Shown piece after piece: positions 1-9,064 of a stretch of 64,000 nt of DNA (positions within the stretch are counted from its first letter, which is position 1; every line of letters begins with the position of its first letter). Location: NCBI GenBank assembly GCA_913020435.1, contig CAJVZZ010000011.1, positions 36,573-100,572 on the forward strand, read 5' to 3'. The notes beneath the pieces were generated by a model, which searched no databases, was not told the origin of the DNA, and saw only the letters and a program-made list of their open reading frames with translations. Made by a program: the position numbers and the translations under genes. This stretch comes from an uncultured Flavobacteriales bacterium. Lineage in GTDB: Bacteria > Bacteroidota > Bacteroidia > Flavobacteriales_G > Salibacteraceae.

Positions 1-2310
1 ACTCCTCCATTGATATTCCGCTCCATAGTTTTCGGCATAGGTTGCAATTTTCATTTCATTTTCTGAACTTCTGTAATCTTCTCTATGTCCGTAGAAAACT
101 TTGTAATAATTCTTAGTACTATCGAGTGATTCTAGAAAGTACTCTCTTTCCCAGAATTGATAAGCCGTAGCAGACAACGTATCCGAAATTAGACCCTTGA
201 TTCTGTTGTCTTCTCGGTCGTCTTTATACCCAAAATTTAGTTTGCCAACTTTCTTTTTTACCAATGCTTTGTGACGTGTAAAGCTGGTATTGGACAAGGT
301 TCCTCCAGATTCCATTGCACTTGCATCCAGCTTTGCTGATATTCCTTCGTAAGCAATAGAAGCATTTAAGTTATGTCGCTGCGCAGTGAAATCACTCTCG
401 GCATCAAACCCTTCAAATTTGTACTGAATATTGGTGTTCTTTTTTTGCTGTAATACTATTCCACCACTATATATGTTTTGTTCATTAGTCAAGTTCAGGT
501 TCCGAATGTTCCAATCTCTATAGAATTCGACTGTTCGAATCCGTTCTATTTCAGTGAAATTACTGCCCCAATGTTCAATCCCGATAATAGGGCTTAACAC
601 CCAGCCTTTTTCTTCTGTCGATAATCTAAATCCTTTTTTCCAGTTCGTTTTAAAAGCATAACCAATATCATTACCGGCATCTTCTGTAGAAAAGGTATTG
701 ATATCGTTGTTGCTGATGGCACCTTCAAAAGTCACTTCAGAAATATCGGAAAACTCGTATTTACCTCCCAAAGAAAATAACTGTCGCTGTTTTGGACTAT
801 ATAAAATTACGATTGGGGCATAATCGCCTCTAGAACCAAAAGACGAGGGTTCTACCCACTGAAACACTCTACCGTTTGCTGTAGAATTCAATAGAATATA
901 ATCTCCATTACCAGGGCCAACATTGGTAAATGTAACTCTCCATTTTGCACTATCAGAATTTGAAGAGACCACAAAAACAGTATCATAACCTAGGCTATCG
1001 GTCAGCTTGTAAAGTACTTCATTTTCGGTAAACTCAACTTGTTTGGCACTATTAGAAAACGCCTGATCTAGACTATCGCCTGCATCGGCTAAAATTATTT
1101 TCTGCTCATCACTCAGGTCCTGCTGCAAGCTCTGGTTCTTTGCATCTTGCTCTGAATACAGATTAAAGTTCAACTCAAGTTTTTTATATTTGAACTCATC
1201 GCTAAGCTGAAATAGTGTTCGAGTGAAGTTCTGATCACTGTACTGGAATTCAATAATTATTCTTTTGTCTTTTGTAATAAGCTGACGTGCTGTAAAAGAA
1301 ATTTCTGCAGTGTTATAGTTAATGATATAATCTTCGCTCTGACCTCGAGTAAGCAACTTTCCGTCGATATACACTCTTTCTGTTCCACTTAGGATAATAA
1401 TAAAAGGCTCACTCTCTTCTCCTTGAAGTCGATAAGGACCTTGGTTGCCTTCTACACCCTGAACTACGTTTCGCGCAAATTTTCCTCTTGAAATAGCTCC
1501 ACTTAATCGAATATTCATTTGAGCGGATTTATCTTCGATTGAATCGTTCTTGAATTGGTTAGTTGGTAAATCCACCTTCAAGCTGGAAGTAAGTCCTTGC
1601 GCCTTTTTGTTGTACTTCATGAAGTAACTATTCCCACTTTTCAGTCTAAAGTCTCCTGCAGTTAAGCTCGCTTGGTCGTTATACACTTTAATGTAAACCT
1701 GATCAAAATCTTGTAATTGCTGCGTATTTCCTTCGGGTTGAATAGGAATGTTTTCATCAGAAATTGCGGCGGTCACAAATAAATTACTTGCGATTTTTCC
1801 AGAAAATTGAAGGTTTAGGCTTGAACTAACACTGAGATCTCGATTGTTTCCAAACCCTACCCCCCGACTAATACTACCGCTTTTTTCAATACCTCCCAAT
1901 TCCATGAGCTCTGAGGTGGTTTTCGGTTGAACGGAATAACGAAAAGGGTTATTGGCAACAAAATTCCGCGATTGAATTATGTTTGGATTCTTCCTAGAAT
2001 AAGGCTTATAAAAAGAAAATGGAAAGGTTTTATAACTTACTACCGCTTGAATTGGGCTATCAATTTTATCCTGATTCCAAATTAGTCTTCCGTTCAAATA
2101 GTCTAGCGTATAAAAGGTGGAATCAATTGCTAAGCCACTAGTATCCTGCAACGAAAAAGAGGATTCAATGAGCGTAAGAGAGTCTAATAAGACCGTATCG
2201 GTCGAATTGGAAATTAGTTTGAACTGCGTAGATGATTGAGCCTGTGCTGACTGACTCGAAAGCACAAAAAAAAGAAAAAGAAAAAAGTAGTTTTTACAAA
2301 AACCCAGCAC
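1..2310 (-). CDS. Large uncharacterised surface/outer-membrane protein (3' end outside window)
   Basis: The reading frame is open from position 2310 to the window edge (770 codons), so the C-terminus is missing. An in-frame stop at 2316-2314 lies just upstream, and the only plausible start is GTG at 2310. The first 24 residues form a signal peptide (hydrophobic Leu/Phe core, then SAQA before Gln). The mature part is rich in Asn, Asp, Ser and aromatic residues with alternating polar and hydrophobic stretches, as in large outer-membrane or surface beta-rich proteins. A motif near residue 140 (GFGNNRDLSVSSSLNLQFSG) resembles a widespread but unnamed family of about 1,100 residues in Bacteroidota; that assignment is from memory of the family. 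Function unknown. It is followed by a gap of about 280 bases before the exb operon, so it is probably a separate transcript. Confidence 0.75.
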   Translation of the reverse strand, partial: MLGFCKNYFFLFLFFVLSSQSAQAQSSTQFKLISNSTDTVLLDSLTLIESSFSLQDTSGLAIDSTFYTLDYLNGRLIWNQDKIDSPIQAVVSYKTFPFSFYKPYSRKNPNIIQSRNFVANNPFRYSVQPKTTSELMELGGIEKSGSISRGVGFGNNRDLSVSSSLNLQFSGKIASNLFVTAAISDENIPIQPEGNTQQLQDFDQVYIKVYNDQASLTAGDFRLKSGNSYFMKYNKKAQGLTSSLKVDLPTNQFKNDSIEDKSAQMNIRLSGAISRGKFARNVVQGVEGNQGPYRLQGEESEPFIIILSGTERVYIDGKLLTRGQSEDYIINYNTAEISFTARQLITKDKRIIIEFQYSDQNFTRTLFQLSDEFKYKKLELNFNLYSEQDAKNQSLQQDLSDEQKIILADAGDSLDQAFSNSAKQVEFTENEVLYKLTDSLGYDTVFVVSSNSDSAKWRVTFTNVGPGNGDYILLNSTANGRVFQWVEPSSFGSRGDYAPIVILYSPKQRQLFSLGGKYEFSDISEVTFEGAISNNDINTFSTEDAGNDIGYAFKTNWKKGFRLSTEEKGWVLSPIIGIEHWGSNFTEIERIRTVEFYRDWNIRNLNLTNEQNIYSGGIVLQQKKNTNIQYKFEGFDAESDFTAQRHNLNASIAYEGISAKLDASAMESGGTLSNTSFTRHKALVKKKVGKLNFGYKDDREDNRIKGLISDTLSATAYQFWEREYFLESLDSTKNYYKVFYGHREDYRSSENEMKIATYAENYGAEYQWRS

Positions 2311-2540
2311 TCTTCAAAGATATTGTTATGACCAACGGATAGTTTAACTATTAAGTACAAAAAGTAGTTCAAAGAATAACAGGAGATCACGCTGATTTTA
2401 TTTCAGCATCTCCTCATTCTAATTCCAGCATTCCTTCTCAACAAGCAAGAGGGAACTAGAGCAATAAGCTAGAGCGAGTTACACGAACCCCCTTTCGGCT
2501 CATTCTTCGCCAGCTTCATTGCTGGGAAGGACTAAGACAC

Positions 2541-2564
2541 AAAAAAAGGGGCATGCAGCCCCTT
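2541..2564 (-). terminator. Rho-independent terminator of the exbB-exbD operon
   Basis: On the minus strand a perfect 7-bp stem (AAGGGGC/GCCCCTT, 5-base loop) is followed directly by a run of seven T. It lies about 24 bases after the stop codon of the last exbD gene, the expected place for the end of the operon transcript. Confidence 0.8.
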
Positions 2565-2587
2565 CCTTAATTATAATAAATTTGAAA

Positions 2588-3055
2588 TTACTGCTTAACT
2601 ACTTTTTCACGAGTAGAATAAGAAATCTTTAAAGCCTGAACCTCTCTTAGCTCCTGCTTTACATCAGTAACGATTCCCATTTCAGTATCGCCATCCACCT
2701 TAAGTGAAGTAGTCAATAACGGAATTTCAGCCTCATTTACTTCCTCTCGCTTTCCAATAATATACGGTTGCACGTCCTTCACATTTGCAAAAGCATCATT
2801 CAACTGTATTCTAGGAGAGGTGCCAAATATTTTGGTTTCCAGAGGCGTACCTATATAAATATAGTTTACCAGATTTTTGTTTTCTAGCTTTTTGATTTCC
2901 GTAGCTTCCGGCGGTTCCATTTTCACTTTCAGATCAACTTCGCGCATAACTGTTGAAACCATAAAGAAGAATAACAGCATGAATACAATATCAGGCAATG
3001 ACGCTGTTGATACTTGCGGTGTTGCTTTCTCTTTATCTTTGTTGAACTTAGACAT
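2588..3055 (-). CDS. exbD: ExbD/TolR-family biopolymer transport protein (second copy)
   Basis: A 155-residue ExbD/TolR protein. These subunits form the proton-channel plug together with ExbB and pass proton-motive force across the envelope. After a charged cytoplasmic N-terminus there is one transmembrane helix at residues about 21-37 carrying the family's channel aspartate (Asp22 in LPDIVF). The rest is a periplasmic domain. Its start overlaps the last base of the upstream exbD stop (position 3055), so the two are translationally coupled. It is the last gene of a four-gene operon (exbB, membrane protein, exbD, exbD). Paired, diverged ExbD proteins suggest a hetero-oligomeric plug; the energised target (TonB system, gliding or other envelope machine) cannot be read from the sequence. 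Confidence 0.9.
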   Translation of the reverse strand: MSKFNKDKEKATPQVSTASLPDIVFMLLFFFMVSTVMREVDLKVKMEPPEATEIKKLENKNLVNYIYIGTPLETKIFGTSPRIQLNDAFANVKDVQPYIIGKREEVNEAEIPLLTTSLKVDGDTEMGIVTDVKQELREVQALKISYSTREKVVKQ

Positions 3056-3648
3056 TATTGAGCTCCTCCAACATTTTTAGGTTCCGCTTCTGAAATACGT
3101 TGCGGATATATTTTACGAATTGCTTTTACCCTATCCTTATCTCCTGTTTCCAAGAAAAAATCATAGGTTTTGCCAAACTTCTCCATTGACAACTCATTTC
3201 TGAGTTCATTATATGCACGTGCCAATTCATTTTGAACCTGTATGTACATGTTGTAAGACGTTCCGTTGTCGTTCTGCAAAGAAATTACTTGCTTAGAAAC
3301 TTCAACATTTCCAAAAAAATCAACTTCTTTTAATTCTTTCTCCGGCAATGATTCGTCATTTGAAGGGTTACCAACAAACTCCTTTGTAGCTTCAGTTAGT
3401 TCTGCAATTTGCATAATATCTCCTTCAACCAACAATTGATCATTTGAATTTACCAGAACTTCAAAAATATTTCGATCCTTGATCTGTGGTGGCTTTTCAA
3501 TCTCAGGTGGCAACGGAGGAGGTAATAACCTCGACAACCCTAAATCGCTATCCATGGTAGTTGTTACCAAGAAAAACACCAGCAATAGGAAGGCGATATC
3601 CGCCATCGAAGAAGCATTTATTTCGGGTGGGGCATTTTTTCCAGCCAT
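3055..3648 (-). CDS. exbD: ExbD/TolR-family biopolymer transport protein (first copy)
   Basis: A 197-residue ExbD-family protein with a short cytoplasmic tail, one transmembrane helix at residues about 16-33 containing the channel aspartate (Asp17 in MADIAF), a Pro-rich segment ([12 protein letters not shown]) and a larger periplasmic domain than the downstream copy. The extra length comes from a middle part with charged helices and the C-terminal segment. It sits 11 bases after the small membrane protein gene and overlaps the next exbD by one base. Together with ExbB it should form a proton-driven energiser complex in the inner membrane. The two ExbD copies are clearly diverged outside the transmembrane segment, arguing for distinct positions in the complex rather than a recent duplication. 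Confidence 0.9.
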   Translation of the reverse strand: MAGKNAPPEINASSMADIAFLLLVFFLVTTTMDSDLGLSRLLPPPLPPEIEKPPQIKDRNIFEVLVNSNDQLLVEGDIMQIAELTEATKEFVGNPSNDESLPEKELKEVDFFGNVEVSKQVISLQNDNGTSYNMYIQVQNELARAYNELRNELSMEKFGKTYDFFLETGDKDRVKAIRKIYPQRISEAEPKNVGGAQ

Positions 3649-3659
3649 AATTTTTTCCT

Positions 3660-4058
3660 TTATCGTTTAATATAACGAGCCAATCCTGAATAAAGTACAC
3701 TAGCTACTGCCAAAAATGTAAGAATGTACAAAGCGTATAACCCTGCATCTGACAATTTAGTAGCACTTTCTGTAGTTCCTTCTGGGTAATATTCTAAAAC
3801 CGTTCCGTCTGCTAATACATACGAAATTCCAAGAATCAAAACCATTGCTCCAATTCCCACTGCAGCACCCTTAATAGATTCTGGTTTAGCGGCAGCTCCT
3901 AGACCTGCGCTTACCAATGCTCCACCAGCAGTAATGAATGAGAAGATATAAGCCACATAAATCATTGGCTCATAACTGCCACCCACAACGCCCAGTAAAA
4001 ATACTAGTGCACCTAGTGCAAGTAAAACATAAAGTATAATTGAACTTATCTTATCCAT
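3660..4058 (-). CDS. Small four-helix inner-membrane protein of the exb operon
   Basis: A 132-residue protein, almost entirely hydrophobic, with four predicted transmembrane helices (about 7-25, 33-55, 65-83 and 107-125). No catalytic motif is visible and no named family was recognised. It lies between exbB (3 bases downstream of its stop) and exbD, so it is certainly co-transcribed and probably co-translated with them. A membrane protein in this position is common in exbB-exbD-exbD operons of Bacteroidota (recalled, not checked). The context suggests an accessory subunit of the proton channel; this is inference only. Confidence 0.8.
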   Translation of the reverse strand: MDKISSIILYVLLALGALVFLLGVVGGSYEPMIYVAYIFSFITAGGALVSAGLGAAAKPESIKGAAVGIGAMVLILGISYVLADGTVLEYYPEGTTESATKLSDAGLYALYILTFLAVASVLYSGLARYIKR

Positions 4059-4061
4059 ACT

Positions 4062-4898
4062 CTACGATTTAGTTTGGTGCTTGATTAATAAATCAACCAA
4101 TGAAATAGAAGCATCTTCCATATCGTTTACGATAGAATCAACTTTCGCTACAATGTAGTTGTAAAATACTTGAAGAACCATAGCCACTAACAGTCCTGAA
4201 ACTGTTGTAATCAATGCAACTCCAATACCACCAGCAACAATACCTGGGGAAATGTTATTTGCCTGTGCAATCGCATCAAACGCTCCGATCATACCTACTA
4301 CTGTTCCAAAGAAACCAAGCATTGGAGCAAGAGCGATAAACAATGAAATCCAAGACAGCCCTTTTTCCATAAGTCCCATTTGAACTGAACCGTATGCAAC
4401 AACTGATTTCTCTACCATATCGATTCCTTCAGATGAACGATCTAATCCTTGATAGAATATAGAGGCGACGGGCCCTTTTGTGTTTCTACAAACTTCTTTT
4501 GCAGCTTCAACTCCACCACTCTTAAGTGCAGCTTCAACATTTTCAATTAATTGTTTTGTATTTGTTGTAGCCATCGTTAAGTAAAGAATTCTTTCAATAC
4601 AAATAGCAAGTCCAAGAATCAAACAAACCAGAACAAAAGACATAAAACCAGGACCCCCAGCAATAAACTTGTCTTTAACTACTTGGTGAAAACTCTTTTC
4701 TAGAACAACTTCCTCCTCTACTGGGACAGCTTCTTCCATCGGTTCTTCTTCGGTCATTGGTTCCGCGGCCGCGACTGTGGAATCATCCGCCATTTGTGTC
4801 GTTGTATCTGCTCCTGGAGCATCCTGAGCAAAAGAAGTGGATACGTACCCGAAGTTTAAGAGGGCAAATACAGCCAAAATTGAGAATACCTTATTCAT
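4062..4898 (-). CDS. exbB: MotA/TolQ/ExbB proton channel family protein
   Basis: A 278-residue ExbB/TolQ homologue, the scaffold of a proton channel that energises outer-membrane processes. The N-terminus is a hydrophobic signal-like helix (about 5-24, ending TSFAQ), followed by an acidic Thr/Ala/Glu-rich linker to residue 70 and then three transmembrane helices (about 88-112, 180-205 and 220-250) with the conserved Gly/Ala/Thr-rich pattern (LAPMLGFFGTVVGMIGAF). This layout, an extended periplasmic N-terminal region before the channel core, is frequent in Bacteroidota. It is the first gene of the operon exbB, membrane protein, exbD, exbD, all separated by 11 bases or fewer. A gap with tRNA-Ser precedes it, so the promoter probably lies in 4899-4957. 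Confidence 0.92.
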   Translation of the reverse strand: MNKVFSILAVFALLNFGYVSTSFAQDAPGADTTTQMADDSTVAAAEPMTEEEPMEEAVPVEEEVVLEKSFHQVVKDKFIAGGPGFMSFVLVCLILGLAICIERILYLTMATTNTKQLIENVEAALKSGGVEAAKEVCRNTKGPVASIFYQGLDRSSEGIDMVEKSVVAYGSVQMGLMEKGLSWISLFIALAPMLGFFGTVVGMIGAFDAIAQANNISPGIVAGGIGVALITTVSGLLVAMVLQVFYNYIVAKVDSIVNDMEDASISLVDLLIKHQTKS

Positions 4899-4957
4899 AA
4901 TCTATTTGTGTTTGAATTGTTTACTTATTAATTATTCTAATATTAATTACATACTCT

Positions 4958-5048
4958 TGGCGGAGAGAGAGGGATTCGAACCCTCGAAACCCTTATGAGG
5001 TTTACACGCTTTCCAAGCGAGCCAGTTCAGCCACTCCTGCACCTCTCC
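4958..5048 (-). tRNA. tRNA-Ser (anticodon GGA)
   Basis: On the minus strand the sequence folds as a class II tRNA. The acceptor stem GGAGAGG pairs with TCTCTCC, the discriminator base is G and CCA is encoded. The anticodon loop TTGGAAA gives GGA (Ser), and there is a long variable arm (AAACC..GGGTTT) and a standard T arm (GAGGG TTCGAAT CCCTC). The anticodon stem has one T-T mismatch at pair 28-42. It lies 59 bases upstream of exbB, in the same direction. Confidence 0.95.
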
Positions 5049-5153
5049 TTTATCGTTTACCTTACATGATTTTGACCCACTTAAAGCGGCCGCAAATTAC
5101 AAAATTTTTATTATCACAAACGCTAATCCTAAAGAGTTAAAGTTTTAATGACA

Positions 5154-7109
5154 TTACTCGCCTTCTGCATTTCTTAATCCAGGCTCTAACTCAAACGCTT
5201 TATCAATATATCCTTGTGACTTTATTAACTCTCCTTGGAATTGATAAGCTACTCCCAAGTTAAGATATAACCTTGCATTCATAGAATCAAGCTTGACCCC
5301 TTTCTTAAACCAAATTATCGCCTCATTATTCTTCCCGCTAATTGCATATGCAACTCCAATTTTTTGAACAATCCCATCATCATTCGGATTTAACTCGTTA
5401 GCTCTTAATAAAAAGGGCAGCCCTAAATCAGGCCTTTGTAAGTTCTTTCCGTAAAGTTCGCCCAGCTTTTCATTTATACCGGCATCACCTTCTCTAAATT
5501 TCAAATACAATATCATCGCAGCCTTTGCTATTTCAAATTGCCCATCTGCAGTTGCTTCTTGTGCGACATATTCTAAGTTTTGTAACGTGTTATTATCACC
5601 AGGATTCATTTTTAAACAATTTTCATAGAATGAATATGCTGTTTTATAATCCTTAAGCATACTATATGCATTGCCTGAAAGAATCATTGGGGGAAAGTAT
5701 GATGGATAAATTTCTAAGGAACGTTGGAGATATTTAACTCCGTCTAATAATAGTATCTTCTTTTTAGCCTCACGTCTTTCTTTTTTTGACAAATCAATTT
5801 TTGCCAAACCAGCCGCCATATTACATTTCGCGCTTTCTGAAGAAACTTCAATATCTGTGAGCGCCAGTGTCTCATCAGTTTCCCATGCAAAGTTTCTATC
5901 AACAGTTTTAAAGCTATACAGAAGTAAGAGAACAGCAACAACTCCCAAGCTAATATTCGTGGCTTTTATTTTCAAAAGAGACCACGCGAGAAATACTGAA
6001 ATTGCTATTGTCGGAACGTATAAGAATCGCTCATTCATAAAAGTACCTATTGGGAACAGTAGGTTTGAATAAAGCAATAATCCCCCGAAATACGTGAATA
6101 TGACAAAGCCCCAAATATTCCTTTTCAATAATCCAACTATCCCAAATCCAAATAAAGCAAGATGCAGAAGCACAGAAATCAGTACTAAGCTATCGTCCCA
6201 TCCAACAATTGGAATTTGGGTTGGATAGTAGTCGTGTGTTAGTGGATGAGGAAAAAAAGAAAGTTTTAAATAATAAATAAGTGTAAGAAAAATGGTTGCG
6301 TATTGTTCGCTTGAACTTGCATTTAAAAATGGGTTATTCATTAACTCCTTTGCAATTTCAGTATTTGGTGAGCCAATAATCATAAAGCGAATGGCCAAAT
6401 AAACGAGTGTCATTGCAAAGAATGGAATAGTTGCAACGACTACTTCTTTTATCGTTTTTTTTGGCATTAACGTATAAATCGCCAGAGGCACAATTCCAAC
6501 AAAAACCACTGAAGACTCTTTAGATAAAAGACTAAGAAGAAAAATTAATGCGGAAACAATTAGTAGACCTGCTTTTTGACTTTTCAGCCATTTTAAAACT
6601 AAACCGAACGAAACTAGGGCTAGCAAAATACTCAACAACTCATCTCTACTCTTCACGTTGGCTACCACTTCTGTATGTAAAGGATGGGCAACAAATATTG
6701 CTGTCGCAATAAACGCCAATCCAAATATCGATTTTTCATTATTGGGGAAGAACTGAAGAAGAACAAAAAACAAGAGAATTCCGGTAAATGCGTAACACAC
6801 AACGTTGATAAAATGATATACCCAAGGCGATTCACCGAATAACTCCCATTCTATAGCGTGAATCGCCATACTTAAAGGCCGGTATCTGCCGCCTGCAACT
6901 AGCTTTTTATCTTTTCCAAAAAAGCCCGTCATACTATCGTGCGTAAATATGTCTCTAACTCCAGAAACACCTTGTTTCGTAAATTGATTTTCAGTGATTA
7001 CAATTTTATCGTCAAGTACAAAATCATGAGTTAAAGTGTTCGCGTAAAGCAGGAAACCTAAAAAGCCTATTAATAAAACCGCGTTTTTATTTTGTGAAAA
7101 AAACTTCAT
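5154..7109 (-). CDS. TMTC-like multi-pass membrane protein with C-terminal TPR repeats (DUF1736-type)
   Basis: 651 residues from the ATG at 7109. That start is preferred because its ATGA overlaps the stop of the upstream asparaginase gene; a start 18 bases further upstream also exists. The N-terminal two-thirds has about ten transmembrane helices. The first periplasmic loop carries a paired acidic motif (FVLDDKIVI) and GRYRPLS, typical of GT-C-fold, TMTC/DUF1736 proteins. The last 220 residues are TPR repeats (LYGKN.., AYAISGKNNEAIIWFKKGV, YLNLGVAYQFQGE). Eukaryotic TMTC proteins are O-mannosyltransferases. Bacterial relatives are presumed lipid-linked sugar glycosyltransferases, but neither donor nor acceptor can be inferred. 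Co-transcribed with the asparaginase gene by overlap. Confidence 0.82.
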   Translation of the reverse strand: MKFFSQNKNAVLLIGFLGFLLYANTLTHDFVLDDKIVITENQFTKQGVSGVRDIFTHDSMTGFFGKDKKLVAGGRYRPLSMAIHAIEWELFGESPWVYHFINVVCYAFTGILLFFVLLQFFPNNEKSIFGLAFIATAIFVAHPLHTEVVANVKSRDELLSILLALVSFGLVLKWLKSQKAGLLIVSALIFLLSLLSKESSVVFVGIVPLAIYTLMPKKTIKEVVVATIPFFAMTLVYLAIRFMIIGSPNTEIAKELMNNPFLNASSSEQYATIFLTLIYYLKLSFFPHPLTHDYYPTQIPIVGWDDSLVLISVLLHLALFGFGIVGLLKRNIWGFVIFTYFGGLLLYSNLLFPIGTFMNERFLYVPTIAISVFLAWSLLKIKATNISLGVVAVLLLLYSFKTVDRNFAWETDETLALTDIEVSSESAKCNMAAGLAKIDLSKKERREAKKKILLLDGVKYLQRSLEIYPSYFPPMILSGNAYSMLKDYKTAYSFYENCLKMNPGDNNTLQNLEYVAQEATADGQFEIAKAAMILYLKFREGDAGINEKLGELYGKNLQRPDLGLPFLLRANELNPNDDGIVQKIGVAYAISGKNNEAIIWFKKGVKLDSMNARLYLNLGVAYQFQGELIKSQGYIDKAFELEPGLRNAEGE

Positions 7110-8131
7110 GTTGATAATTCGCCACAAATCGGCTCTGTCAATTTATATTTCAATTCTTCACTAGAAAAACCTTGACCCAATAAAAACATGGCTTTGGTTA
7201 TCGCTGCTTCAAAAGTCATGTCTAATCCTCCAATAATGCCAATTTTTTTATAGGCCCCGCTAGACTCATACTTCCCTTGATCTACAGCTCCTCTGTCACA
7301 TTGAGTGATATTTAATATGACTTTTCCTCGATTAATTTGGAATTCGAGAAACTCCAAAAACTCATCATCTGTGGGTCCGTTTCCTGACCCAAAAGTGCAC
7401 ATTATGTAAACTTGATTCTTCGGATTAGAAAAGGTTGCTTTGACCGTATCCATAGTAATTCCGGGAAATAAATACAAAACCCCAACAGCATCCGCAAATT
7501 CTTTTTTTGCGTTAAACGGTTCATCTCTTTTCTGCAAAAAATGATCTAAATCAAACTTTACATCAACACCGACCTCGGCCAATGCTGGAAAATTAGGAGA
7601 CTCAAAAGCTTCAAAATGCTGAGTAGATGATTTTATAGTGCGATTGCCTCTAAATAAAAAACCATCAAAATAGATACAGACCTCTCCTCTGTTTTCAGCA
7701 AAAATTTGAGGTAACGTTGCTGCAATTTCTATCGAAGAAATTAGGTTTTCTTTACCATCTGTTCTCAACATTCCTATGGGTAATTGAGAGCCTGTGATAA
7801 CAACTGGTTTTGATAAGCCTTCCAGCGCAAAACTCAATGCAGAAGCCGTATAAGCCATGGTATCAGTGCCATGCAAAATTACAAAACCGTCGTATTTTTC
7901 ATAATTATCATGAATTATAGAAACCAAGTGAGACCATAATTCAGGCGTTGCATTCGAACTATCTATGGGTTCGTCAAACGAACTTGAGTGTATATTGAAA
8001 TTGAATCGCTCCAATTCTGGAATGGTTTCTAAAAGATGCGCAAGATTAAAAGGCTTTAACGAAAGCGTTTTTGGATCTTGGATCATTCCAATGGTTCCAC
8101 CAGTGTATATTATTAAAATTGTTGCGTTCAA
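7106..8131 (-). CDS. ansA: L-asparaginase, type I (cytoplasmic)
   Basis: 341 residues, the normal length for type I asparaginase, with no signal peptide. It hydrolyses L-asparagine to aspartate and ammonia. The N-terminal nucleophile motif YTGGTIG gives Thr13, and the second catalytic signature HGTDTMAYTASAL gives Thr89 and Asp90. A later LRTDGKENL motif supplies the usual lysine. The stop codon overlaps the start of the TPR membrane protein (ATGA). A gap of 25 bases separates it from tatD upstream, so tatD, ansA and the TPR gene probably form one transcript. No regulatory element is visible. Confidence 0.93.
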   Translation of the reverse strand: MNATILIIYTGGTIGMIQDPKTLSLKPFNLAHLLETIPELERFNFNIHSSSFDEPIDSSNATPELWSHLVSIIHDNYEKYDGFVILHGTDTMAYTASALSFALEGLSKPVVITGSQLPIGMLRTDGKENLISSIEIAATLPQIFAENRGEVCIYFDGFLFRGNRTIKSSTQHFEAFESPNFPALAEVGVDVKFDLDHFLQKRDEPFNAKKEFADAVGVLYLFPGITMDTVKATFSNPKNQVYIMCTFGSGNGPTDDEFLEFLEFQINRGKVILNITQCDRGAVDQGKYESSGAYKKIGIIGGLDMTFEAAITKAMFLLGQGFSSEELKYKLTEPICGELST

Positions 8132-8156
8132 CCCTCTGTAAATCTAAAAACCAAAT

Positions 8157-8954
8157 TTAATCTTCCAATTGCTTTGGAAAGAAAATTTCGTTTGTATTTC
8201 TTTCAGTAACCCTAGAAACCTCCTCTAACAATACTCCCTTGACTTCAGCCAGTTTTTTTGCAACCACCATTAAATAGGCTGGCTCATTTCTCTTCCCCCG
8301 GTGCGGATGGGGTGCTAAATATGGGCTATCCGTTTCTAATATCAAGTGTCTTAAATCAATTTGCTCAATAGTTTTGTCTAATCCAGAGTTTTTAAAAGTT
8401 AGAACACCACCTAAACCTAATTTAAAGCCTCCGTAATCCAAAATATGATTTGCTTGACTCAAATTACCAGTAAAACAATGGAACACTCCGGTTAAAGAAT
8501 CATCATTTAAGCTATCGATGACTTCAAATATTTCATCAAAAGCATCCCGAACATGAATCACAATTGGTAACTCCAATTTTTTTGCCCAATTAATTTGAAT
8601 TTCTAATGCTTCAACTTGTTGCTCTAAAAATGACCTGTCCCAATATAGGTCCAGTCCAATTTCACCAACAGCTACAGGATTTAAATTAGATGAATTATTA
8701 AATAAATCGTGCTCAACTAACTTAAGCTCCTCCTTCCAGTTTTCCTTTACGGAACAAGGGTGTAAACCAAACATTGGAAAAATTTGATTTGGATAGTTTG
8801 ACGCAAGATTTATAAGTCTTTCGCTATAGGTTGAATCTATTGCTGGTAATAAAAAACGACGAATTCCCAATCCAATAGACGAATTAATAACCTCATTTCG
8901 ATCTTCGTCAAATTGCTCTGTATAAATATGACAATGCGTGTCAGTGTATTTCAT
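8157..8954 (-). CDS. tatD: TatD-family metal-dependent hydrolase (deoxyribonuclease)
   Basis: 265 residues, the full TatD length. The metal-binding motifs are present in order: DTHCH (His7, His9), GEIGLDLYW, IHVRDA, FHCFTG and the C-terminal ETDSPYLAPHPHRGKRNEP. The family are cytoplasmic 3'-5' exonucleases or deoxyribonucleases; some members act on D-aminoacyl-tRNA or misfolded proteins. It is the first gene of a leftward group with ansA. Start codon ATG at 8954; the divergent lipoprotein gene starts at 9065, leaving about 110 bases for both promoters. Confidence 0.92.
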   Translation of the reverse strand: MKYTDTHCHIYTEQFDEDRNEVINSSIGLGIRRFLLPAIDSTYSERLINLASNYPNQIFPMFGLHPCSVKENWKEELKLVEHDLFNNSSNLNPVAVGEIGLDLYWDRSFLEQQVEALEIQINWAKKLELPIVIHVRDAFDEIFEVIDSLNDDSLTGVFHCFTGNLSQANHILDYGGFKLGLGGVLTFKNSGLDKTIEQIDLRHLILETDSPYLAPHPHRGKRNEPAYLMVVAKKLAEVKGVLLEEVSRVTERNTNEIFFPKQLED

Positions 8955-9027
8955 GGCACAATAATAACAAGCTTACCATCAAAAAATAATCATTACAAAT
9001 GCTAAAATGTTAGATTAGAATATTTAT

Positions 9028-9035
9028 TACATTTG
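9028..9035 (+). promoter_or_regulatory. Bacteroidota -7 promoter element (TACATTTG)
   Basis: Exact match to TAnnTTTG, 30 bases upstream of the lipoprotein start at 9065 in the short divergent gap with tatD. No clear -33 TTTG was found, so support rests on the -7 match and its position. Confidence 0.45.
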
Positions 9036-9064
9036 CTAAGATAGTTACAATTAAAGCGTTTCTT

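Noticed and set aside
4760..5095. Two GCGGCCGC octamers considered as a special signal
   Set aside because: One is in the exbB coding linker (Ala-rich) and one in the gap upstream of tRNA-Ser; no shared context and no known role.
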